This document shows, one piece after another, positions 1 through 9,146 of a stretch of 64,000 nt of DNA (positions within the stretch are counted from its first letter, which is position 1; each line of letters opens with the position of its first letter). Both the position numbers and the translations under genes were made by a program. The stretch is from Proteiniborus sp. MB09-C3. Its GTDB lineage: Bacteria > Bacillota > Clostridia > Tissierellales > Proteiniboraceae. Under the pieces are notes generated by a model, which ran no database searches, was not told where the DNA came from, and saw only the letters and a program-made list of their open reading frames with translations. The stretch lies in assembly GCF_030263895.1 (NCBI RefSeq), contig NZ_CP127161.1, positions 3,534,001 through 3,598,000 on the forward strand, written 5' to 3'.

Positions 1-2293
1 TTACAAATACAAACTCCATTTTTCTCCTTACCTTATCTGGAATCTCCTCTGCATCTTTTTTGTTATCCACTGGAAGAAGGACCTTTGTTATGCCTGCTCT
101 ATTAGCTGCTAATACTTTTTCCTTAACTCCACCAATAGGAAGGACTCTTCCTCTTAGTGTAATCTCTCCAGTCATGGCTACATTTCTATTTATTGGCACA
201 TTTGAAAGTGCAGAAATAACTGCTGTAGATATAGTAATACCTGCTGAAGGCCCATCCTTTGGTATGGCTCCCTCTGGCACATGTATGTGAATATCCCTAT
301 CCTTATAGAAATTATCATCTATTTTAAGTTCAGCTGCCTTTGACCTTATATAGCTGATTCCAGCCATAGCTGACTCCTTCATCACATCTCCCAGTTGTCC
401 AGTAAGCTGTAGTTTACCAGTTCCAGGCATAGGCGTAACCTCTATTGACAGAGTTTCTCCACCTACTGCAGTCCAAGCTAAACCAGTAGCTATACCAACT
501 TGATTTTCCTCCCCAACCTTTTCGTATCTAAATCTTGGAACTCCTAGATATTTTTCTAAGTTTCCACTATTTATTCTAACTGTCTTCACATTGTCTTCTA
601 CAATCTTTTTAGCAGCCTTTCTGCATAGGTTTGCTATGTTCCTTTCAAGATTTCTTACTCCAGATTCTCTAGTATAGTTATTTATTATATCTCTTATAGT
701 ATTTTCAGATATGTGGACATTTTCTTCTTTTAATCCATGCTCCTTCATCTGTTTAGGTAATAAATATCTAATAGCAATTTGAAGCTTCTCCTCCTCTGTA
801 TAACCTGAAATCCTAATGACTTCCATTCTGTCGAGAAGTGGCCCTGGTATTGAAGCCGTAGTATTTGCTGTAGTTATAAACATTACCTTTGAAAGATCAA
901 AGGGTGCTTCAAGAAAATGATCCGTAAATGTATTATTTTGTTCTGGATCTAGTACCTCCAATAATGCTGAAGCTGGATCTCCTCTAAAGTCACTGTTTAA
1001 TTTATCTATTTCATCAAAGAGAAACACGGGATTTTTAGAGTTAACCTTCTTTATAGATGATATTATCCTTCCTGGAATAGCACCTACATAAGTCCTTCTA
1101 TGTCCTCTTATTTCCGCTTCGTCTCTCACTCCACCTAAAGACATTCTTACAAACTTCCTATTAAGTGATTTCGCTACTGATTTAGCAATCGATGTTTTAC
1201 CTACTCCAGGTGGCCCTACCAAACATAGAATAGGTCCTTTAATTCCCTTTGCCAGCCTTCTGACAGCTAAATATTCTAGTATTCTTTCCTTTACATCTTC
1301 AAGTCCATAATGATCTGCATCTAGTATTTCCCTTGATTTTTTAATATCTATTCTATCCTTGGTTTCTTTGCCCCAAGGCAGCTCTACAATCCAATCAAGA
1401 TAAGTCCTGATAACACCAGATTCAGCAGATGAAGGAGACATTTTAAAAAGTCTGTCTACTTCCTTAAAGGCCTTTTCCTTAACTTCCTCAGGCATTTTTA
1501 GGCTATCTATTTTTTCCCTATAATTTTCTACTTCTTCTAAAAGCTCATCATCTTCTCCAAGCTCATATTGTATAGCCTTTAATTGTTCTCTTAAATAGTA
1601 TTCCTTCTGCACCTTACTTATCTGTTTCTTAACTCTTTGGCTTATCTTTTCCTCTAGCTTTAGTATCTCTATTTCTTCCTTTAAAATAATTTGAAGTATC
1701 TCTAAACGCTTATATGGATGAAAAGCTTCTAAAATTTTCTGTTTGTTTTCAAGTGTTAAAAACATATAAGAAGCTATAACATCTGCTAGCCTACCTGGTT
1801 CCTCTATTTTTGATACATTTACAAGAGCTTCAGCAGTTATCCTGTTGCCTATGCTTATATATTCTTCAAATGAATCAATTACCATTCTCATAAGAGCCTC
1901 TACCTTTTTGTCCTTAGTAATTTCTTCATCAAATATAAGCTCTTCTATTTCTACTTCGAAATATGGTTCTTCTTTTATAACTTCAGTTACTCTTGCCCTA
2001 TCAATACCTTCTACCAGAACTCTTATATTATCCCCTGGAAGCTTTAATAACTGTTTTATCTTACATACTGTTCCAACATGATAAAAATCATCAGGCATTG
2101 GTATATCTACATCAGCTTCTTTTTGAGCTGTTAAAAATATTAGCGAATCATTAACCATTGATTCTTCTAAAGCATTTACTGATTTATCCCTGCCTACATC
2201 AAAATGTACAACCATATAAGGAAATATAGAAAGTCCTCTTAGAGGTATCAATGGTATCTTTCTTTTTTCTACTTTACAATTCTGTTTTTCCAT
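1..2293 (-). CDS. lon: ATP-dependent protease Lon (3' end cut by window edge)
   Basis: Lon is a cytoplasmic AAA+ serine protease that degrades damaged and regulatory proteins. The reading frame starts at ATG 2293 ([20 protein letters not shown], the usual N-terminal LON substrate-binding domain). It continues through a Walker A motif GPPGVGKT near residue 355-362 to the Ser-Lys protease domain. The catalytic Ser lies in DGPSAG (about S683) and the catalytic Lys in GGVKEKV (about K726). Their spacing of 43 residues matches the family. About 764 codons are present with no stop, so only the last few residues are missing. Lon normally follows clpX directly in Clostridia; here about 9.5 kb of other genes intervene. 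Confidence 0.97.
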   Translation of the reverse strand, partial: MEKQNCKVEKRKIPLIPLRGLSIFPYMVVHFDVGRDKSVNALEESMVNDSLIFLTAQKEADVDIPMPDDFYHVGTVCKIKQLLKLPGDNIRVLVEGIDRARVTEVIKEEPYFEVEIEELIFDEEITKDKKVEALMRMVIDSFEEYISIGNRITAEALVNVSKIEEPGRLADVIASYMFLTLENKQKILEAFHPYKRLEILQIILKEEIEILKLEEKISQRVKKQISKVQKEYYLREQLKAIQYELGEDDELLEEVENYREKIDSLKMPEEVKEKAFKEVDRLFKMSPSSAESGVIRTYLDWIVELPWGKETKDRIDIKKSREILDADHYGLEDVKERILEYLAVRRLAKGIKGPILCLVGPPGVGKTSIAKSVAKSLNRKFVRMSLGGVRDEAEIRGHRRTYVGAIPGRIISSIKKVNSKNPVFLFDEIDKLNSDFRGDPASALLEVLDPEQNNTFTDHFLEAPFDLSKVMFITTANTTASIPGPLLDRMEVIRISGYTEEEKLQIAIRYLLPKQMKEHGLKEENVHISENTIRDIINNYTRESGVRNLERNIANLCRKAAKKIVEDNVKTVRINSGNLEKYLGVPRFRYEKVGEENQVGIATGLAWTAVGGETLSIEVTPMPGTGKLQLTGQLGDVMKESAMAGISYIRSKAAELKIDDNFYKDRDIHIHVPEGAIPKDGPSAGITISTAVISALSNVPINRNVAMTGEITLRGRVLPIGGVKEKVLAANRAGITKVLLPVDNKKDAEEIPDKVRRKMEFVFV

Positions 2294-2838
2294 GCGCTCA
2301 ACTCCCTTTAACACTATCTTTATCTATAGGTTTACTTGTGTAAATCTTAAAATATTTTTTTAAATTAGTCTATTATAAATGTTACCCTAAACAATAGTCT
2401 ATAGTCAACCTGTTGTTTATATTATTCTAACCTTTATTTTAACATATATATGCCAACTTCAAGAAAAATTATAGCCCATTCCTATATAAAAGAGAATAAC
2501 TGTGTATAATTATCTTTGCTATGTTTCATAAATTCAATGATCATTAAGTTTTCCTATCTATATATTAAATTTACTAAACATATTAATTGCATTAATAAAA
2601 ATACCTCTCCGAATAGTAATTCTATGGTTTTTAGATAGTATTTTTAGGAATAATAATATCTTTTTGAAAGAAGATATATTAAATGGGTATGTATACTATG
2701 CGCAAGAAGGCCAAATGTAAAATTAGCAGAAAAAACCTAGTTTATTCCTTGATTTTGTCGCAATATTTGCTTGCATATTCTGATAAATTTATATATAATT
2801 ATCTAGATTTTTATAATTATATTAAAGAAAGGTTGCTG
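2294..2838. other. Divergent intergenic region between lon and speD
   Basis: This AT-rich region of about 540 bases lies between two divergent genes and must hold both promoters. I see no CtsR or HrcA/CIRCE-type operator and no riboswitch I recognise. The frame of speD stays open back to an ATG at 2683, so part of this stretch could encode a longer SpeD N-terminus. Confidence 0.5.
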
Positions 2839-3660
2839 ATGGTAGGGTTGAAAGAGAATAAAATAACACTTTACGGTTTTAATAATCTTACAAAAACACT
2901 TAGTTTTAATATCTATGATGTTTGTTATGCAAAGACGGAAAAGGATAAGCAGGATTACATTGCTTATATTGATGAGCAATATAATTCTGAACGTCTTACT
3001 AAAATTTTATGTGATGTAACTGAAATTATAGGAGCTCATGTGCTAAATGTTTCTAAGCAGGATTATGAACCTCAGGGAGCTAGTGTTACTATTCTCATTA
3101 CTGAGGAGGCTATTCCAGTCCATGTAATTGACCCGAGCTGTAATAAGGGAAACTTAAATTGTGTTGCTTTAAGAGATAGCGTTGTAGGACACCTAGATAA
3201 AAGTCATTTGACTGTGCATACCTACCCAGAATTTCATCCTGATAATGAAATAACTACTTTCAGAGTTGATATAGATGTCTCTACTTGTGGTACAATTTCA
3301 CCTTTAAATGCTCTAAATTACCTTATATCAAGCTTTGACTCTGACGTAATAACTATTGACTATAGGGTTAGGGGCTTTACAAGAGATGTGGAAGGAAATA
3401 AATATTATATGGACCATGATATAAATTCTATACAGAATTATATAGATAAAGAAACTCTTAATAAATATGATGCTATTGATGTTAATGTTTATCAATCAAA
3501 TATATTTCATACTAAAATGATGTTAAGTGAGATAAATCTAAGCAATTATCTGTTTAATAAAGATATTCGCGAACTTTCTCCTAATGAACGTCGTGAAATT
3601 AGAGATAAAATTTCTCGCGAAATGATTGAGATATATTATGGAATGAATATTTACAGGTGA
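2839..3660 (+). CDS. speD: S-adenosylmethionine decarboxylase proenzyme, SpeD
   Basis: SpeD makes decarboxylated SAM, the aminopropyl donor for spermidine synthesis. The proenzyme cleaves itself at a Lys-Ser bond to create a pyruvoyl cofactor; the site is visible in [14 protein letters not shown], with Ser at residue 122 from this start. The sequence follows the E. coli-like type ([20 protein letters not shown] near the N-terminus, then QGASVTILI). I chose ATG 2839 because AAAGAAAGG lies 6 nt upstream and it gives 273 aa, close to the family length of about 264. An in-frame ATG at 2683 would add 52 Lys/Tyr-rich residues with no family match. First gene of the speD-speA-speE-speB operon. Confidence 0.93.
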   Translation: MVGLKENKITLYGFNNLTKTLSFNIYDVCYAKTEKDKQDYIAYIDEQYNSERLTKILCDVTEIIGAHVLNVSKQDYEPQGASVTILITEEAIPVHVIDPSCNKGNLNCVALRDSVVGHLDKSHLTVHTYPEFHPDNEITTFRVDIDVSTCGTISPLNALNYLISSFDSDVITIDYRVRGFTRDVEGNKYYMDHDINSIQNYIDKETLNKYDAIDVNVYQSNIFHTKMMLSEINLSNYLFNKDIRELSPNERREIRDKISREMIEIYYGMNIYR

Positions 3661-3680
3661 TTTTTGGGGGTGATAATAAA

Positions 3681-5135
3681 ATGAACAAACTTAAACATGA
3701 AGCTGCACCTATACATGATGCTTTAATTGACTACAGGAACACTAGAATCGTCTCCTTTGATGTTCCAGGTCACAAGCAAGGAAAAGGCAATATAATGCTT
3801 AGGGATTTTTTAGGAGAGAAATGTCTTTCTGTAGATGTCAATTCAATGAAGCCTCTAGACAATCTAAATCACCCCACATCTGTTATTAAAGATGCAGAGG
3901 ATTTAGCTGCAGATGCTTTCAAATGTGATAGAGCTTTTTTTATGGTAAACGGTACATCCTCTGCTGTACAAGCAATGATAATGAGCGCATGTAATGAAGG
4001 CGATAAAATAATTATGCCTCGAAACGTTCACAGGAGTGCAATTAGTGCTGTTATATTAAATGGTGCTATTCCAGTATATGTGAGTCCAGGCATAAATAAA
4101 GAGCTAGGCATTCCCCTAGGTATGTCTGTAAAGGATGTTGAAAAAGCAATAATTGAAAATCCAGATGCTAAAGCCGTTTTTGTCAATAACCCAACATATT
4201 ATGGTATTTGTTCAAATCTAAAGAGCATTATTGATATTGCACACAAACATAATATGCTTGTTTTGGCAGATGAGGCACATGGAACACATTTTTATTTTGG
4301 TGAAAATCTCCCACCTGCTGCTATGCATTTAGGAGCAGACATGTCAGCAGTAAGTGTCCATAAAACTGGAGGCTCATTGACACAGAGCTCTTTATTACTG
4401 GCAAATACTAAGAGAATCAATCCAGGCTATATAAGAACCATTATAAATCTAACACAAACTACAAGTGGTTCTTATCTTTTGCTATCCTCTCTAGATATTG
4501 CTCGAAAAAATTTAGCATTAAACGGTAAAGATATCTTTGCAAAGGTTATAGAACTCTCAGAATATGCTAGAAAAGAAATAAATACAATTGGTGGATATTA
4601 TGCTTTTTCAGAAGAAATTATAGACGGTGACAGTACCTATAATTTTGATAGAACTAAACTCAGTGTCCATACACTAAATATAGGTCTAGCTGGTATTGAA
4701 GTATACGATATGCTGCGTGATGATTATTCTATTCAATTGGAATTTGGTGATCTAGCTAATTTCCTTGCTATTATTTCAGTAGGTGATAGCTATTTTGCTA
4801 TTGAAAGGCTTGTATCAGCACTTGCAGAAATAAAACGCACACATTCAAAAAGCAAAGCTAATATGATTGAGCATGAATATATTTCACCAGTAGTCAAGGT
4901 TTCTCCTAAAGCAGCTTTCTATGCTAATAAGAAAAAAATTAGGTTGACAGAAAGCGTTGGCCTGATTAGTGGAGAATCTATTATGTGCTATCCACCGGGA
5001 ATACCTATTTTAGCACCTGGAGAAATGATAACTAAGGAATCTGTAGATTATATATTATATTCAAAGGAAAAAGGTTGTCTTCTTACAGGAGCAGAGGATA
5101 TGGGAGTAGAATATATAAATGTTTTAGATATTTAA
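3681..5135 (+). CDS. speA: Arginine (Orn/Lys/Arg) decarboxylase, PLP-dependent
   Basis: Fold-type I PLP enzyme of the Orn/Lys/Arg decarboxylase major-domain family (the short Firmicutes SpeA/YaaO type). Likely reaction: L-arginine to agmatine plus CO2, inferred from the agmatinase two genes downstream. The PLP lysine is in SVHKTGGS (about K228), preceded by DEAHGTHF, which holds the PLP-nitrogen Asp. N-terminal motif VPGHKQGKG is typical. I start at ATG 3681, behind GGGGGTGAT; an upstream ATG at 3657 overlaps the speD stop and has no comparable site. 484 aa. Lysine or ornithine specificity cannot be excluded from sequence alone. Confidence 0.9.
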   Translation: MNKLKHEAAPIHDALIDYRNTRIVSFDVPGHKQGKGNIMLRDFLGEKCLSVDVNSMKPLDNLNHPTSVIKDAEDLAADAFKCDRAFFMVNGTSSAVQAMIMSACNEGDKIIMPRNVHRSAISAVILNGAIPVYVSPGINKELGIPLGMSVKDVEKAIIENPDAKAVFVNNPTYYGICSNLKSIIDIAHKHNMLVLADEAHGTHFYFGENLPPAAMHLGADMSAVSVHKTGGSLTQSSLLLANTKRINPGYIRTIINLTQTTSGSYLLLSSLDIARKNLALNGKDIFAKVIELSEYARKEINTIGGYYAFSEEIIDGDSTYNFDRTKLSVHTLNIGLAGIEVYDMLRDDYSIQLEFGDLANFLAIISVGDSYFAIERLVSALAEIKRTHSKSKANMIEHEYISPVVKVSPKAAFYANKKKIRLTESVGLISGESIMCYPPGIPILAPGEMITKESVDYILYSKEKGCLLTGAEDMGVEYINVLDI

Positions 5136-5148
5136 GGAGGTGCATTTA

Positions 5149-6003
5149 ATGGATTTATGGTATACAGAAGAACATACTGATACTGTTAGATTTTCAATAA
5201 AAGTCAAAAATCAACTATATAGCAATGAGAGTCCCTTTCAGCAAATAGATGTATTTGACTCAGAGGAATTCGGAAAATTTCTTACTCTTGATGGACTGAT
5301 GATGGCAACTGAAAAAGATGAATTCATCTATCATGATATGATTGTCCATGTTCCTATGGCAGCAAAGCCTGATGTTAAAAAGGTACTTGTCATAGGTGCA
5401 GGTGACGGAGGTACTGTTAGGGAATTGACACGTTATGATTCTATTGAAAAAATAGATATGGTTGAAATAGACAAGATGGTTGTCGAAGTCTGCAAGGAAT
5501 TTTTGCCTCAAACTGCTGAAAAGCTTGACGACCCAAGGGTCACATTGTATTTTGAAGACGGACTTAGATTTGTTCGTTCAAAGGAAAATGAATATGACCT
5601 TATTATAGTGGATTCTACTGACCCTATTGGACCTGGAGAAGGATTATTTACAAGGGAGTTTTATGGAAATTGTTATAAAGCTCTTAATTCCGAAGGAATT
5701 TTAGTTAATCAACATGAAAGTCCATATTATAAGGAATATGCTAATTCAATGAAAAGGGCACATAAGAGAATAAGAGAGCTTTTCCCTATTTGTAAGGTTT
5801 ATCAAGCACATATACCGACATATCCATCTGGTCATTGGCTTTTTGGATTTGCATCAAAGAAAATAGATCCTATTGCTAACCTTGATGCAGATAAATGGAA
5901 TGCCTTAGGAATAAAAACTAAATACTATAACACAGAGCTACATAAAGGCTCTTTTGCATTACCAAATTACGTAAAGGAAATGATAGAAAATGACAATAAG
6001 TAA
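5149..6003 (+). CDS. speE: Spermidine synthase (putrescine aminopropyltransferase)
   Basis: Transfers the aminopropyl group from decarboxylated SAM to putrescine, giving spermidine and methylthioadenosine. The Rossmann-fold motif GAGDGG (about residues 83-88) and the catalytic/binding stretch DSTDPIGPGEGLF (D155 and D158) are both present. 284 aa, normal for SpeE. The start is ATG 5149 (MDLWYTEEH) behind AAGGAGGTG. The stop overlaps the next gene by 14 bases, so speE and speB are probably translationally coupled. Confidence 0.96.
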   Translation: MDLWYTEEHTDTVRFSIKVKNQLYSNESPFQQIDVFDSEEFGKFLTLDGLMMATEKDEFIYHDMIVHVPMAAKPDVKKVLVIGAGDGGTVRELTRYDSIEKIDMVEIDKMVVEVCKEFLPQTAEKLDDPRVTLYFEDGLRFVRSKENEYDLIIVDSTDPIGPGEGLFTREFYGNCYKALNSEGILVNQHESPYYKEYANSMKRAHKRIRELFPICKVYQAHIPTYPSGHWLFGFASKKIDPIANLDADKWNALGIKTKYYNTELHKGSFALPNYVKEMIENDNK

Positions 6004-6847
6004 AAATTATCAGAACTTTATTGGCTGTGACAAAGCATACGATGAAGCAAATATAGTAATTTTCGGTGCTCCTTATGATGGTACTACTTCATATAGACCT
6101 GGAACTAGATTTGCTGCTAAGGCAATGAGAGCAGAAAGTATTTTAGGCTTTGAAACCTACAGTCCATATCAAGATAAGGACTTAACTGAAATATCTGTAT
6201 TCGACTATGGGGATTTAGTGCTTCCTTATGGGGGACCTCATCTAATATTAGATATTATCTCTGATTTTACTAGAGATGTCCTGTCAGATAATAAGATACC
6301 TGTTATGATAGGTGGAGAGCATTTAGTAACCTTGGGAACAGTGAGAGCTTTAGTAGAAAAATATCCTGATTTACATGTTATTCATTTCGATGCTCATACA
6401 GATTTACGTCATGAATTTTTCGGCAAGGAATTATCCCATGCCACTGTAATAAGGAGAGTTTGGGATCTTGTAGGAGACGGCAAAATATTTCAAATGGGTA
6501 TTCGCTCTGGCGACAGATCTGAGTTTGAATGGGCTAAAGAGCACTTACATCAAAATAGATATAATTGCGATACTATAGATTATATTATTGAGCAGACTAA
6601 AGGAAAGCCGGTATATGTTACTATTGATTTGGACGTGCTAGATCCTTCTGTTTTCCCTGGAACAGGTACTCCTGAACCTGGCGGAATAGAATTCTCTACA
6701 CTCTTAAATTGCATATTAAAAATGTCTGAACTAAATATAGTTGGGGCAGATATTAATGAACTATCTCCTCACTATGATCCTAGTGGCTCTTCAACTGCTG
6801 TAGCTATTAAAACCTTGAGAGAATTATTATTGGTAATAGAAAAATAG
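5990..6847 (+). CDS. speB: Agmatinase SpeB
   Basis: Ureohydrolase that converts agmatine to putrescine and urea, completing the arginine-to-putrescine branch of the operon. The binuclear Mn ligands are all visible: GGEH (H111), HFDAHTD (D134, H136, D138) and TIDLDVLDP (D213, D215). 285 aa, full length. Two degenerate copies of its 3' part lie downstream at 7894-8329 and 11502-11784. It ends at a strong terminator. Confidence 0.96.
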   Translation: MTISKNYQNFIGCDKAYDEANIVIFGAPYDGTTSYRPGTRFAAKAMRAESILGFETYSPYQDKDLTEISVFDYGDLVLPYGGPHLILDIISDFTRDVLSDNKIPVMIGGEHLVTLGTVRALVEKYPDLHVIHFDAHTDLRHEFFGKELSHATVIRRVWDLVGDGKIFQMGIRSGDRSEFEWAKEHLHQNRYNCDTIDYIIEQTKGKPVYVTIDLDVLDPSVFPGTGTPEPGGIEFSTLLNCILKMSELNIVGADINELSPHYDPSGSSTAVAIKTLRELLLVIEK

Positions 6848-6853
6848 AAAAAG

Positions 6854-6875
6854 CCCGCAAATTTGCGGGTTTTTT
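6854..6875 (+). terminator. Intrinsic terminator of the polyamine operon
   Basis: Stem CCCGCAAA/TTTGCGGG followed by a T6 tract, 6 bases after the speB stop. The same terminator recurs after the speB 3' copy at 11790. Confidence 0.9.
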
Positions 6876-6913
6876 ACTTGCAATCCTATATATAGTGTTT
6901 GAGAATATTAATT

Positions 6914-7252
6914 TTATTCTTCATCAACCTCATCTATTATTTCAACAACTCCAAATAGAATTCTCATAAAATCCTGCCTATCATTTAGTACTCGAATAAT
7001 CTTAACGGTTTTCTCCTCGTTTCTATAAAACACATAATTTTTTTCAATTACTAGATATAGATAATCAGTCGGTACATCAATTAAATTAGCAAGTGGCCTT
7101 CCCATAAGTGGAAATTCCTCCAAGTTTCTAATCTTCGTTGTTATCCTCTTTAATATTTCCTTTGTCAAGTTTTCGCTAAATTCTGCCCGAATATAGCTTT
7201 TAGTTCTTAATAAATCTTCTTTTGCTTTCGGTGAATACTGCACTTTATACAT
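6914..7252 (-). CDS. ParE/RelE-family toxin of a type II toxin-antitoxin pair
   Basis: 112 aa. The N-terminus YKVQYSPKAKEDLLRTKSYI, the mid-motif EFPLMGRPL and the C-terminal strand VKIIRVLNDRQDFM are typical of the RelE/ParE toxin fold. Members either cleave mRNA at the ribosome or poison gyrase; which applies here cannot be told from sequence. It starts 2 bases after the antitoxin stop, the usual antitoxin-first coupling. The C-terminal tail (FGVVEIIDEVDEE) is acidic and somewhat longer than the family core. Confidence 0.85.
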   Translation of the reverse strand: MYKVQYSPKAKEDLLRTKSYIRAEFSENLTKEILKRITTKIRNLEEFPLMGRPLANLIDVPTDYLYLVIEKNYVFYRNEEKTVKIIRVLNDRQDFMRILFGVVEIIDEVDEE

Positions 7253-7254
7253 TT

Positions 7255-7500
7255 CTAGATACCTAAAGCCGTTTCTATATCATTTACAGATAACCAGCCT
7301 TCCTCTCGTGCAGCTTTTTCACCCTCCTCTAGATTGGCTAATAGTTTTAGTGAGGCTTTCATCTTCTCATAATCCCCAATATCCAAAAGTACATACTTTC
7401 CTCTACCTTTTTTAGTAAGAAAAACTGGAGATTCATTTTGACAAGACTTCAAAACTTCATTATAATTTCGTAAATCGGACACTGGTCTAATATTAGCCAT
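7255..7500 (-). CDS. Phd/YefM-family antitoxin
   Basis: 81 aa: MANIRPVSDLRNYNEVLKSC is the classic Phd/YefM N-terminal DNA-binding region, followed by PVFLTKKGRGKYVLLDIGDY and a charged C-terminus that would wrap the toxin. First gene of the pair, with AAAGGAG upstream. Expected to repress its own promoter together with the toxin; a long perfect inverted repeat overlies that promoter. Confidence 0.87.
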   Translation of the reverse strand: MANIRPVSDLRNYNEVLKSCQNESPVFLTKKGRGKYVLLDIGDYEKMKASLKLLANLEEGEKAAREEGWLSVNDIETALGI

Positions 7501-7520
7501 AATATCAACTCCTTTTCTTT

Positions 7521-7579
7521 ATTATATTCAAAAATGCTGTAAAATACAAGTTGCATTTTACAGCATTTTTGAATATAAT
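7521..7579 (-). promoter_or_regulatory. Toxin-antitoxin promoter within a 25-bp perfect inverted repeat
   Basis: The arms 7521-7545 and 7555-7579 are exact reverse complements (25 bp each, 9-bp spacer). On the minus strand a -10 TATAAT lies within the gene-proximal arm and a TTGTAT sits 17 bp upstream. The repeat therefore overlaps RNA polymerase contact points, as expected for an operator of an autoregulating antitoxin. It could also form a hairpin in DNA or RNA. Confidence 0.7.
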
Positions 7580-7622
7580 TTTAAGTTCTCTTTGATAATT
7601 TAAACACATTTCTATTATGAAA

Positions 7623-7664
7623 AAAGTATCGCGAACTACTTAAATAAGTAGTTTTGCGATACTT
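7623..7664 (-). terminator. Hairpin terminator behind the clpX 3' fragment
   Basis: Near-perfect hairpin of about 18 bp (AAGTATCGC...GCGATACTT) that on the minus strand is followed by a T6 run. It directly follows the stop codon of the clpX fragment. Its right half recurs at 11491-11511, fused to a speB fragment. Confidence 0.7.
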
Positions 7665-7668
7665 CTTT

Positions 7669-7893
7669 TTATGCTGTCTCTTCTTTATTAGATTTTTTAG
7701 CCTTTTTCTTTTTTCTCTTATCAGAAAGAACAAGAGTTGGTTCTTGCTTGTTTGCTATTGTGTCTTTTGTAATAACACATTTTTCAATGTCTTCTCTAGA
7801 AGGTATGTCATACATTATGTCTAACATTATCTCCTCTAGTATTCCTCTAAGACCTCTTGCTCCTGATTTTCTTTCTATAGCCTTTTCAGCTAC
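7669..7893 (-). pseudogene. clpX 3'-end fragment (last 75 codons)
   Basis: Collinear with 11811-12035 of the intact clpX at roughly 97% identity, including the stop codon and the Lys-rich tail. Differences are scattered single bases, so this is not a recent exact duplicate. It breaks off abruptly at about 7893, where speB-like sequence begins on the other strand. Confidence 0.88.
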
Positions 7894-8329
7894 TACCTAT
7901 GATAGACAGAGAGCATTTAGTAACCCTGGGAACAGTGAGAGCTTTAGTAGAAAAATATCCTGATTTGCATGTTATCCATTTTGATGTTCATACAGATTTA
8001 CGTCATGAATTTTTCGCAAGGAATTATCCCATGCCACTGTAATAAGAAGAGTATGGGACCTTGTGGGAGATGGGAAAATATTTCAAATGGGTATTCGTTC
8101 TGGTGACAGATCTGAATTTGAATGGGCTAAGGAGCATCTACATCAATGTAGATATAATTGCGATAATATTATTGAGCAGACTAAAGGAAAACCAGTATAT
8201 GTAACTATTGACTTAGATGTATTGGATCCTTCGGTTTTCCCAGGAACAGGAACTCCTGAGCCAAGTGGCTCTTCAACTGTTGTAGCTATTAAGACCCCGA
8301 GAGAATTGTTATTGGTAATGCATAAGTAA
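7894..8329 (+). pseudogene. Decayed second copy of speB (3' two thirds)
   Basis: Matches speB from about 6303 onward at roughly 90% identity. It has a 1-base deletion near 8016-8020 (frameshift), a 9-base deletion near 8164, and a loss of about 110 bases near 8261 that removes the segment after TPEP. The first metal-binding motif reads HFDVH instead of HFDAH. No start codon region is present. Non-functional relic. Confidence 0.88.
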
Positions 8330-8334
8330 TATGA

Positions 8335-8358
8335 AAAACTCGCAAGATTGCGAGTTTT
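8335..8358. terminator. Bidirectional terminator after the speB relic
   Basis: Stem AAAACTCGCAA/TTGCGAGTTTT with a 2-3 base loop and T6 on the plus strand (A-run giving T on the minus strand). It serves the decayed speB copy and the minus-strand gene ending at 8375. It is a diverged version of the normal speB terminator. Confidence 0.75.
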
Positions 8359-8374
8359 TTAAGTTTGTTAAAAT

Positions 8375-9034
8375 TTATTTGTTATGTTTCTTATTAGATA
8401 GGTGACTCTCGAAATATAAGAGTAGACATCCTAATAATATTATTGCAACGAAAGAAAAAAGGCTCTTATTTTCATTAAAAAAACTAGTGCTAATAGTGCC
8501 TTTTTGCATCAGGTAATCTACTGTTATATCTTTATAGCTAGTATCTAGAAAATAAACTCTAGGCAAGCTTTTAGTATCTTCAGAGACTATGAACAAACTA
8601 GTAAAATAGCTATTTTGGTCAATTGGTTTATTATACTTTTTGTTATCTAGCGCTATTTGAACATAAGATATTTTCTTTTGGTGATTTTTACCGCTAACTA
8701 AGATGTATCTAGTACCGTTATTTTCAAAGTCATGCAAGTCAAAAGCTAAAGAATCCCATGATTTCACTTTTACTATTTTATAATGATTAATTATACCCTT
8801 TTTTAAATCAGCACGTCCAAGTTTATTATCATTATCATATGTAAATAATATAAATCTCAATGAGTCGACATCACAAAAAGTTTGAATATTTAGATCCGCA
8901 ATGGAGGTATATTTTCTAAGAGTAGTTTCGGTAATTTTGATGTCATCATTAAGAGGGTAGTTTAACAGGCATATTAAAAACAAACCTAAAAGTATAGTTA
9001 AAATAATAATTATTTTTTTAATAAACTTGTACAT
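8375..9034 (-). CDS. Unrecognised membrane protein with two terminal membrane helices
   Basis: I do not recognise this protein. From ATG 9034 (GGAGG upstream; a TTG at 9052 lies in front of it) it is 219 aa. There is an N-terminal hydrophobic segment (IIIILTILLGLFLICLL), a central polar domain of about 160 residues with beta-strand character, and a C-terminal membrane helix (FSFVAIILLGCLLLYF) followed by a basic tail. The central domain is probably outside the cell. It lies inside the rearranged speB-clpX interval, next to a secreted-protein gene. Confidence 0.7.
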   Translation of the reverse strand: MYKFIKKIIIILTILLGLFLICLLNYPLNDDIKITETTLRKYTSIADLNIQTFCDVDSLRFILFTYDNDNKLGRADLKKGIINHYKIVKVKSWDSLAFDLHDFENNGTRYILVSGKNHQKKISYVQIALDNKKYNKPIDQNSYFTSLFIVSEDTKSLPRVYFLDTSYKDITVDYLMQKGTISTSFFNENKSLFSFVAIILLGCLLLYFESHLSNKKHNK

Positions 9035-9108
9035 TTTATTTATTTCCTCCAATTGATATGATGTGTTTCTTTAATTCTTAAACAAAGAAAGGAAAGGTAG
9101 TAAAAATC

Positions 9109-9140
9109 CAAATAACTAACTCATATGAGTTAGTTATTTG
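9109..9140. terminator. 32-bp perfect palindrome, bidirectional terminator
   Basis: Perfect palindrome centred at 9124/9125, flanked by A5 on the left and T6 on the right. It would terminate the minus-strand gene ending at 9147, so the next gene downstream (8375-9034) probably has its own promoter. Confidence 0.7.
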
Positions 9141-9146
9141 AATTTT

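Noticed and set aside
8063-8329. Short intact-looking agmatinase ORF
   Set aside because: It is a piece of the decayed speB copy; the N-terminal half is missing and an internal segment with needed sequence is deleted.
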